Below, piece by piece: positions 1 to 5,144 of a stretch of DNA of 7,725 nucleotides. A program made the position numbers and the translations under genes. This DNA is from an uncultured Hyphomicrobiales bacterium (lineage in GTDB: Bacteria > Pseudomonadota > Alphaproteobacteria > Rhizobiales > Beijerinckiaceae). Where the stretch lies: positions 1 to 7,725 of the forward strand of contig CAIVAX010000054.1 of the NCBI GenBank assembly GCA_903903935.1, in the 5' to 3' direction. The notes under the pieces were generated by a model, which worked only from the letters and a program-made list of their open reading frames with translations, ran no database searches and was not told the DNA's origin. Each line of letters opens with the position of its first letter. Position 1 is the first letter of the stretch.

Positions 1-1
1 C

Positions 2-655
2 ATCGTCTCGGGCAATGTGTCTTTATACAATGAAACACAGGGCCGCGGCATTCTCCCCACACCGTCCATCGGCGGTGTCGGCCTGCTCAAAGACATTCAA
101 AAGTCAGCTTCCCTAGCCTTCAAAAAGTCAGGCGAGTCAATTCTCTTGATCGGCGAGACACAGCATTGGCTTGGACAGTCGATCTATTTGCGGGACATTT
201 GCAAGAGAGAAGAAGGATCACCCCCGCCAGTGGATCTGGCTGTTGAACGCCGCAATGGCGATGTTGTTCGCTCTTTCATTCACAATGGCCGCGTCACAGC
301 CGTTCACGATCTCTCCGATGGGGGCCTGGCCCTTGCTTTGGCTGAAATGGCTCTTGCTGGGCGCCTAGGCGCAAAAATAGAGGCACCTTTGGCAAAGGGG
401 CCGCTGCATGGTTGGTTGTTTGGGGAAGATCAGGCTCGCTACATCTTGACATGCGCCCCCGAGGCAGAAGCCGCCATCCTCACTGAATGCGCTGCACTGA
501 ATGTGCCATGTCAGAAAATTGGTATGACGGGTGGCCTAGACCTCGTTCTCCCCGGCGAACCGCCTCTCTCACTGGCACAAATGAGCGCTAGTCAGGAAGA
601 TTGGCTGCCCCATTATATGACCGAGCCCATTGATCACGGCCTCTCGGCTCATTAA
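2..655 (+). CDS. purL: Phosphoribosylformylglycinamidine synthase subunit PurL, C-terminal part (5' end outside window)
   Basis: PurL makes FGAM from FGAR, glutamine-derived ammonia and ATP in de novo purine synthesis. In organisms with the short form it works with PurS and PurQ in the cytoplasm. The reading frame is open from base 2, so the gene begins upstream; the GTG at 17 is an internal Val codon, not a start. The visible 217 residues begin with the conserved stretch SGNVSLYNET followed by GRGILPTPSIGGVG, and then carry TAVHDLSDGGLALALAEMAL, both hallmarks of the AIRS/PurM-like ATP-binding fold. The protein ends normally with a short tail after the second AIRS C-terminal domain. The short-form family is about 740 residues, so about 30 percent is visible. 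bolA follows after 48 bp on the same strand, an order common in Alphaproteobacteria. Nothing looks damaged. Confidence 0.97.
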   Translation: MVSGNVSLYNETQGRGILPTPSIGGVGLLKDIQKSASLAFKKSGESILLIGETQHWLGQSIYLRDICKREEGSPPPVDLAVERRNGDVVRSFIHNGRVTAVHDLSDGGLALALAEMALAGRLGAKIEAPLAKGPLHGWLFGEDQARYILTCAPEAEAAILTECAALNVPCQKIGMTGGLDLVLPGEPPLSLAQMSASQEDWLPHYMTEPIDHGLSAH

Positions 656-679
656 ATCATTGAGCTTCAAACAGCCCCA

Positions 680-694
680 CCTTTCGGGGAAAGG
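680..694 (+). promoter_or_regulatory. Hairpin covering the bolA ribosome binding site
   Basis: The purL-bolA gap contains CCTTTC (680-685), GGG, then GAAAGG (689-694), a perfect 6-bp stem with a 3-nt loop. The right arm is the purine-rich Shine-Dalgarno stretch 9 nt before the bolA ATG. In the mRNA this stem would hide the ribosome binding site. CCCC at 675-678 can instead pair with GGGG at 686-689, and the two pairings exclude each other. No U-run follows, so it is not a classical terminator. The structure is seen in the sequence; a regulatory role is inference. Confidence 0.4.
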
Positions 695-703
695 GATTTC
701 GAC

Positions 704-940
704 ATGGCTATGCAAGCAAATGAGATTGAGCGGCTGATCAAATTAGCGCTCCCCGATGCCATTATTCAGATTCAAGATCTGGCTGGCGATGGTGATCATT
801 ATGCCGCGAAAATCGTCTCCTCTGCCTTCAAAGGCAAGACAAGGGTGCAGCAGCATCAACTTGTATACGCTGCCCTGAAAGGTCAGATGGGCGGCGAATT
901 GCATGCTCTCGCGCTGGAAACCAGCATACCCAGTGAATAA
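704..940 (+). CDS. bolA: BolA family protein (IbaG/BolA2-like), Fe-S partner of monothiol glutaredoxin
   Basis: This is a small cytoplasmic BolA protein of 78 residues. BolA2/IbaG-type proteins form heterodimers with CGFS glutaredoxins that hold a shared [2Fe-2S] cluster and act in iron sensing and cluster delivery. Visible family marks are GDGDHYAAKIVS (about 28-39), which resembles the matching region of E. coli IbaG; FKGKTRVQQHQLVYAALKG (42-60) with His51; and ELHALAL with His67, the position of the conserved C-terminal cluster ligand. The length is normal for the BolA2/IbaG branch and shorter than E. coli BolA. The start at 704 has a GGGGAAAGGG purine run just upstream; an in-frame ATG at 710 is a less likely alternative. 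grxD, encoding the expected partner, is the next gene 79 bp downstream. Whether it is regulatory or a pure Fe-S carrier cannot be told from sequence. Confidence 0.95.
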   Translation: MAMQANEIERLIKLALPDAIIQIQDLAGDGDHYAAKIVSSAFKGKTRVQQHQLVYAALKGQMGGELHALALETSIPSE

Positions 941-1019
941 ATCCAGCTGGGCAGATTGAGCAAACAGCTTTATAAATGACACTAGGTTGGCCCTTGATCT
1001 AACCCCAAAGGATTCTCAA

Positions 1020-1355
1020 ATGTCTGATATTCAAGATCAAATCCGCAACGAAGTAACCGCGAATGATGTAGTTCTGTTCATGAAAGGGGTCCCTCAGGCC
1101 CCCATGTGCGGATTTTCCAATCAGGTCGTTCAAATTCTCGATTTTATGGGCGTCCCCTATAAGGGCGTGAATGTGCTGGCTGATGAAGAAATCCGCCAGG
1201 GCATTAAGGAATTTTCCAACTGGCCGACCATTCCCCAGCTCTATGTCAAAGGCGAGTTTGTCGGTGGCTGTGATATTGTGCGCGAAATGTTTCAGGCTGG
1301 CGAATTAGCCTCCCATTTCGAGCAAAATGGCATCCCCACAAAGCCAGCTGAATAA
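1020..1355 (+). CDS. grxD: Monothiol glutaredoxin, CGFS type (Grx4)
   Basis: GrxD is a cytoplasmic monothiol glutaredoxin that binds a glutathione-coordinated [2Fe-2S] cluster and transfers it, or pairs with BolA. The protein has 111 residues, a normal single-domain length. The active site CGFS is at residues 30-33, preceded by VVLFMKG (17-23). The glutathione-binding WPTIPQLY lies at 68-75 and the GGCD motif at 82-85. The ATG at 1020 is chosen because AAAGGA lies 7 nt upstream and the protein then begins in the usual family way; an in-frame TTG at 987 would add 11 residues unlike the family. The gene follows bolA and faces DUF1178 with only 6 bp between the stop codons. Confidence 0.97.
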   Translation: MSDIQDQIRNEVTANDVVLFMKGVPQAPMCGFSNQVVQILDFMGVPYKGVNVLADEEIRQGIKEFSNWPTIPQLYVKGEFVGGCDIVREMFQAGELASHFEQNGIPTKPAE

Positions 1356-1361
1356 TCCTTC

Positions 1362-1841
1362 CTAATTCAGCTCTTCGGGAAGGTCGGGAATAGGCAGCAA
1401 GGGGATCCCTTCCTCTAACAAGGCGCGTGCCTCACCAACACTGGCTTGACCACGTATGGATCGAGCCGGTGATGTGCCGTCGTGAATCTTTCTTGCTTCA
1501 TCAGGAAATTTGTCGCCAACATCGACAGAATTTTCCAGAAGCTTGGTTCTGAGCTCTCTCACAGCCTCCCGAACAGCAGAGGCCTGATCGTCCAGCAAGG
1601 CAACAGGAGTTACAGGTGCTGAAGGTGCCGCAGCTGGAGCGATGATCTCAGGCTCAGCCTGTCTCGTTCTATTGTCCGTGCGTACAATATGGGGTGCCAT
1701 CACCGCCTTATTCACTTTGGCCGAATGACACATAGGACAGGTGACAAGTCCGCTGTTTGATTGCTGATCAAACTGTTGACCTGATGGAAACCAGCTCTCA
1801 AATTCATGGCCGTTTGTGCAGATCAAAGAATATTTAATCAT
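1362..1841 (-). CDS. DUF1178 family zinc-ribbon protein
   Basis: This is a 159-residue member of DUF1178, a conserved alphaproteobacterial and betaproteobacterial family without assigned function. The N-terminus, MIKYSLICTNGHEFESWF, is the family signature. Cys8, Cys35 and Cys38, together with His12 or His39, look like a small zinc ribbon (CxxxH then CPxCH). A low-complexity Ala/Pro linker follows at about 66-80, then a helical acidic C-terminal half ending in PIPDLPEELN, also typical of the family. The start is firm because grxC ends with TAA one base before this ATG. There is no strong Shine-Dalgarno, so translation is probably coupled to grxC. In related genomes, as I remember them, a carbon-nitrogen hydrolase gene often sits between grxC and DUF1178; it is absent here. 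The function is unknown. Confidence 0.93.
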   Translation of the reverse strand: MIKYSLICTNGHEFESWFPSGQQFDQQSNSGLVTCPMCHSAKVNKAVMAPHIVRTDNRTRQAEPEIIAPAAAPSAPVTPVALLDDQASAVREAVRELRTKLLENSVDVGDKFPDEARKIHDGTSPARSIRGQASVGEARALLEEGIPLLPIPDLPEELN

Positions 1842-1842
1842 C

Positions 1843-2112
1843 TTATTTATCAGAGCCTGCAGATAGGAGCTTATCTAAATTGCCCGCCTGCTCGAGTGCA
1901 TAGAGGTCGTCACAGCCACCAATATGAGTCTCGTCAAAGAAGATTTGCGGAACGCTTGTTCGACCCTGAGCCCGGGCAGACATAGCGCGAACACCCTGGG
2001 CATCGCCATCCACCGAAATCTCGGTGAAGCTCACCTGTTTCTCTCGCAACAAATGTTTGGCGGCATGGCAATAGCTGCAAGTGCTCTTGGTATAGATGGT
2101 AATATTGGGCAT
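1843..2112 (-). CDS. grxC: Glutaredoxin 3 (dithiol glutaredoxin)
   Basis: GrxC is a cytoplasmic glutathione-dependent disulfide reductase. The protein has 89 residues and the full thioredoxin-like fold: beta-strand ITIYTK, active site CSYC at residues 12-15, the cis-proline motif TSVPQIF, and the glutathione-binding GGCDDLYAL near the C-terminus. The Pro of the common CPYC active site is Ser here; both outer cysteines remain, so dithiol chemistry should be possible. The ATG at 2112 is chosen because AAGAGGA lies a few bases upstream and the protein then begins MPNITIY as usual; an ATG at 2136 would add eight atypical residues. The gene lies 32 bp after the broken comF and one base before DUF1178, so the three are probably one operon. 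Confidence 0.95.
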   Translation of the reverse strand: MPNITIYTKSTCSYCHAAKHLLREKQVSFTEISVDGDAQGVRAMSARAQGRTSVPQIFFDETHIGGCDDLYALEQAGNLDKLLSAGSDK

Positions 2113-2144
2113 GATGATCCTCTTGGTCTCTATCATATAGTTTG

Positions 2145-2886
2145 TCAGCTTTGGGTCACAACCCTCGCAAACACCAAAACGTCCACCGCCTGAGCGCCAG
2201 CGCGCAAAAGGGCCCGCGCCGCTGCCTCGACAGTCGCCCCGGATGTTAATACATCATCTATCAGAATCAATCTTTTACCATAGACTTTTGAACTGTCTGT
2301 CACCTCAAATGCCGCCTGCATATTAGCTGATCTTTGAGCGCGCGTCAGTCCAACCTGAGGGCGTGTTTTTTTACGTCTGGCTAGCGCATCCGTCTCCACA
2401 CTGATCTTTTGATAGCAAGCTATGCCATGAGCCAATAAAGCAGCCTGATTAAATCGTCGTTGGAACAAACGCATTCGATGCAGAGGAATGGGAATCAAAG
2501 CATCTGCTTCGCTCAATAGCTCCGCGCCTGCTCTCGCCATCCATCGGCCCCGCCAATTCCGTATGATCGGCATATTTCAAACGATGGACCAAGCTCGCAA
2601 TTGGACCTTCCTCATAATAGGCCACGGCCCTTGCCCGCTGATAAACAGGAGGGTCGGAAATAGCTTCAGGCGAGAGAATTCCAATTCCAAGATCGTGTGA
2701 AAAGGGAGTTCCTAGTCTTTCGCAAAAGGGTCTCTCGATAAATCGAACCTGCGACCAGCATGGGGAACATAAGGCGCCTGTTGCCGATAGACCCCGGCGA
2801 CAAGCCAAACAGCTGGGCGGATAGGCAAGGTCTAGCAGGGCCTGACCAATTGAATGAAGATTGATCAGAGTCATGATAGGACCCAT
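2145..2886 (-). pseudogene. comF: ComF family phosphoribosyltransferase-like protein, frameshifted
   Basis: ComF/GntX proteins join a four-cysteine zinc finger to a type I phosphoribosyltransferase fold and are linked to DNA uptake or DNA processing. The first frame (2886 down to about 2550) carries the zinc finger, CLAC then CSPC, and the core up to LKYADHTELAGP. The second frame (about 2550 down to 2145) continues with RWMARAGAELL, IPIPLHRMRLFQRRFNQA and the PRPP-binding LILIDDVLTSGAT. Together they cover the family from end to end, but the join needs a shift of frame. Without it, the first frame runs into unrelated residues and stops at 2449. Restoring 8 bp gives about 249 residues, a normal length. 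The start is uncertain: GTG 2889, ATG 2886 and ATG 2874 all lack a good Shine-Dalgarno. It could be a true pseudogene, a recent slippage mutation or a sequencing error. Confidence 0.88.
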
Positions 2887-2923
2887 CACTTTGAAGTCTG
2901 AAAAACAAGATCAGGAAGAGTTT

Positions 2924-2935
2924 TTGACTCGTCAA
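2924..2935. promoter_or_regulatory. Palindrome TTGAC-N2-GTCAA between divergent comF and methyltransferase genes
   Basis: A 12-bp perfect inverted repeat with a 2-bp centre sits in the middle of the 65-bp divergent gap. Each half reads TTGAC outward, so it could serve as back-to-back -35 elements or as an operator. For the + strand, TTGACT is followed 17 bp later by GATAAA (2947-2952). That would start transcription almost at the methyltransferase ATG, giving a near-leaderless mRNA. No convincing -10 is seen for the comF direction. The palindrome also contains GACTC, a GANTC methylation site of the CcrM type, but GANTC sites are frequent in the window. Confidence 0.3.
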
Positions 2936-2951
2936 GAACATAGAGCGATAA

Positions 2952-3842
2952 ATGGGCATGACTTCACCATCTCTGCCTCCCAGAATCTTTGATCTTAGCC
3001 TCATCCGCAAACGGATATTACGAGCCAATGCAGCGCCAGCAAATCAATTTCTTCTCGATCGATTGCAAGACGACATGGTGGATCGACTTTATCTCGTGCA
3101 GCGGTCCTTCACCTCGGTTTTGGATGTGGGATCAATAACGTCAACATTGCTTGCGCGCCTGAAAGACAAATATAAGCCTGATATCGCCCATCATCTAGGA
3201 TTGCTGGAGCACAATGGCATTCCCCATATCTCAAGCGAGACGCTGATCACTCAAGAGTTTTTGAATCTCAAACCGCAGTCTTATGATCTGATTGTGTCCA
3301 ATTTCGCGCTACATGTGGTCAATGATTTACCCGGAATTCTCGTTCAAATACGCCAAGCTCTTAAACCTGATGGGCTGTTCCTAGCGTGCATTCTAGGGGG
3401 TCAATCCCTACAAGAATTGCGGTCCTCATTGACACAGGCAGAAGCGGAATTAAAGGGAGGGACAGCGCCCAGAATTGCTCCCTTTGCCGATGTTCGCGAT
3501 CTTGGTCTTTTGCTACAAAGAGCCGGATTTACTCTCCCCGTAGCTGATAAAGACACGCTTTTGATCCGCTATCCTCATATGTTCAAACTGGTGCAAGATC
3601 TCCGCAGCCTAGCAGCGTCAAATCCATTGAAGATTGAAACCAGAATGCCGCTCACGCGCTCAGTGATTGCAAGATGTGCCGAGATTTATGCCCATAACTT
3701 TGCTGATCAGGATAATCGCATTCGCGCGACTTTCGATCTCGTCTGGATGTCTGGTTGGGCAGATCATGAAAGTCAACAAAAACCCCTCAAGCCTGGCTCT
3801 GCAAAAATGCATCTGTCACAAGTTTTGCCCGATCGCAGCTAA
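2952..3842 (+). CDS. SAM-dependent methyltransferase-fold protein, NDUFAF5/BioC-like
   Basis: This 296-residue protein belongs to the alphaproteobacterial group related to mitochondrial NDUFAF5 (complex I assembly) and to BioC. The N-terminus has IFDLSLIRKRILRA (12-25) and a DDMVDRL segment (40-46), typical of this group. The class I methyltransferase core follows. YDLIVSNFALHVVNDLPG and ALKPDGLFLA (roughly 110-150) are the motif regions after the SAM site. The C-terminal MSGWADHESQQKPLKPGSAK (266-285) is a strong family signature. Motif I is degenerate: D58-V-G60-S-I-T-S in place of DxGxGxG, so SAM binding is doubtful or altered. The ATG at 2952 and the ATG at 2958 are both possible; neither has a clear Shine-Dalgarno. 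It is divergent from comF and 28 bp upstream of xthA. The substrate cannot be assigned. Confidence 0.88.
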   Translation: MGMTSPSLPPRIFDLSLIRKRILRANAAPANQFLLDRLQDDMVDRLYLVQRSFTSVLDVGSITSTLLARLKDKYKPDIAHHLGLLEHNGIPHISSETLITQEFLNLKPQSYDLIVSNFALHVVNDLPGILVQIRQALKPDGLFLACILGGQSLQELRSSLTQAEAELKGGTAPRIAPFADVRDLGLLLQRAGFTLPVADKDTLLIRYPHMFKLVQDLRSLAASNPLKIETRMPLTRSVIARCAEIYAHNFADQDNRIRATFDLVWMSGWADHESQQKPLKPGSAKMHLSQVLPDRS

Positions 3843-3870
3843 GCTTATAGAATGAGATGAGGAACACACA

Positions 3871-4704
3871 ATGCAGCTTAAGGTAACAAGCTGGAATATC
3901 AATTCAGTGCGACTTCGCATCGGTCTGGTTGAGCGGTTTTTGATTGAACAAAAGCCAGATGTTTTGTGCCTGCAAGAAATCAAATGTCGCGATGCAGAAT
4001 TTCCTCTCAAAGACTTTCGTAAGCTTGGATATGAGCACATCGCGATCAATGGTCAAAAGGGATATCACGGCGTTGCGATTGTCTCTCGCCTTCCCATAGA
4101 AGAGATCAACAAAAGAGAATTTTGTGAAAAGGGTGATGCACGGCATATTTCTGTCAATCTCGCACCAATAAAAGGCAAGCCGATCACCATTCATAACTTT
4201 TATATTCCAGCAGGCGGCGATGAGCCTGATCCTGCGATCAATGAAAAATTTGCTCATAAATTGCAGTTTCTTGATGAGCTGCAAGAGTGGACGAAAACAT
4301 CCAAGCTCGCCAAGGACAATTCCATTCTCGTCGGTGATTTAAATATTGCTCCACTCGAACATGATGTCTGGAGTCACAAGGCGCTTTTATCCGTTGTCAG
4401 CCATACCCCCAAAGAGACTGAAAAACTCACCAAAATCTATCAAGCGGGCCCCTGGATCGATGCGATCCGGCATTTTATTCCCGCTGATCAGAAAGCCTAT
4501 TCATGGTGGAGTTATCGCTCGCCCAATTGGTTGGAATCCGACAGAGGCAGGCGGCTAGATCACATTTGGCTGAGCAAAGCGCTTGCGAGCAAACTCACAT
4601 CAATCGATATTTTCAAAGAAGCCAGAGGCTGGGAACGCCCGTCCGATCATGCACCTATCAGCGCTGTTTTGGATCTCAGCAAAAGTGATAAAACTAAAAC
4701 GTAA
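3871..4704 (+). CDS. xthA: Exodeoxyribonuclease III / AP endonuclease (XthA family)
   Basis: XthA cleaves DNA at abasic sites and degrades 3' ends during base excision repair in the cytoplasm. The 277-residue protein is full length for the family and has every catalytic landmark: SWNINS with Asn9 and Asn11, LQEIK with Glu36 (metal ligand), YIPAGG with Tyr111, GDLNIAP with Asp156 and Asn158, RRLDHIW, and the terminal SDHAPI with Asp259 and His260. TGAGGA lies 7 nt before the ATG, a good ribosome binding site. It follows the methyltransferase gene by 28 bp and is probably co-transcribed. Its 3' end overlaps that of the convergent CNB gene by 11 bp. The naming follows the E. coli exonuclease III group; some genomes carry two paralogues, which cannot be told apart here. 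Confidence 0.95.
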   Translation: MQLKVTSWNINSVRLRIGLVERFLIEQKPDVLCLQEIKCRDAEFPLKDFRKLGYEHIAINGQKGYHGVAIVSRLPIEEINKREFCEKGDARHISVNLAPIKGKPITIHNFYIPAGGDEPDPAINEKFAHKLQFLDELQEWTKTSKLAKDNSILVGDLNIAPLEHDVWSHKALLSVVSHTPKETEKLTKIYQAGPWIDAIRHFIPADQKAYSWWSYRSPNWLESDRGRRLDHIWLSKALASKLTSIDIFKEARGWERPSDHAPISAVLDLSKSDKTKT

Positions 4705-5122
4705 CAGCTGCAAACTGAGAGAGGCGTCTAGCAAAATTCTCTCTGAGTCTTGCTGCCACATCTGGAAATTCATCTAATAGGCGAAGAAACAGAGATCTTG
4801 GGATGTATAAAACAACCGAGGGCTGGCGCGCTATGACTGAGGCAGGATTATCAGTTGCAATGATCAAAGCTGTTTCACCAATCAGATGATCGGGTCCTAA
4901 AATCTGCTCGGAAGGTCCGCCATCATTGCGGGTTTGCAGGGCGAGTGATCCTGATAGAATGAAATAGGCGCCATCTGACTGATCACCAAGCGAGATGAGA
5001 ACGTCACCAGCATGCAATGATTTGCGTTCTGCCGAAAAGGCCAATAGGCGCAAGGCGTCTTTACTAATCCCTGCAAACAGCGTGAGTTGCGATAATTTGT
5101 GCATAATTATATCAACTGTCAT
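4694..5122 (-). CDS. Stand-alone cyclic-nucleotide-binding (CNB) domain protein
   Basis: This 142-residue protein is a single Crp-type CNB domain without any DNA-binding region. The beta-roll is visible: LTLFAGISKDAL (13-24), AGDVLISLGDQSDGAYFILSG (38-58), GETAL with Glu83 in the phosphate-binding cassette, and a C-terminal helix DEFPDVAARLRENFARRL. In Crp, an Arg ten residues after the cassette Glu contacts the cyclic phosphate. The matching position here is Asn92, in DNPASV, so classical cAMP binding looks impaired. The ATG at 5122 has GGAGA 9 nt upstream. It starts 22 bp after the response regulator stop on the same strand, which suggests co-expression and a shared pathway. Its last 11 bp overlap the end of xthA. 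It may be a protein-interaction module or may bind another ligand; the function is unknown. Confidence 0.9.
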   Translation of the reverse strand: MTVDIIMHKLSQLTLFAGISKDALRLLAFSAERKSLHAGDVLISLGDQSDGAYFILSGSLALQTRNDGGPSEQILGPDHLIGETALIIATDNPASVIARQPSVVLYIPRSLFLRLLDEFPDVAARLRENFARRLSQFAAVTF

Positions 5123-5144
5123 CGCTCTCTATCTCCACACATTG

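Noticed and set aside
987..1019. In-frame TTG start 33 bases before grxD
   Set aside because: The added 11 residues do not resemble the family, and AAAGGA lies at the right distance before the ATG at 1020.
1357..1383. CCTTCC/GGAAGG hairpin between grxD and DUF1178 as a bidirectional terminator
   Set aside because: The 15-nt loop is large, the right arm lies in the DUF1178 coding region, and no U-run follows on either strand.
2540..2560. Programmed ribosomal frameshift in comF
   Set aside because: A +1 shift at GCGGGGC would join LAG to RWMARAG, but there is no slippery-site or stimulator signature, and ComF is not known to use recoding. A mutation or sequence error is simpler.
2488..2700. 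Forward open frame opposite comF
   Set aside because: It has no recognisable protein features and lies antisense to well-conserved comF sequence.
2666..3028. Minus-strand open frame across the comF/methyltransferase divergent gap
   Set aside because: It overlaps two recognised genes in other frames, and its translation resembles no family.
3904..4284. Minus-strand open frame within xthA
   Set aside because: It is antisense to the conserved exonuclease domain and has no family resemblance.
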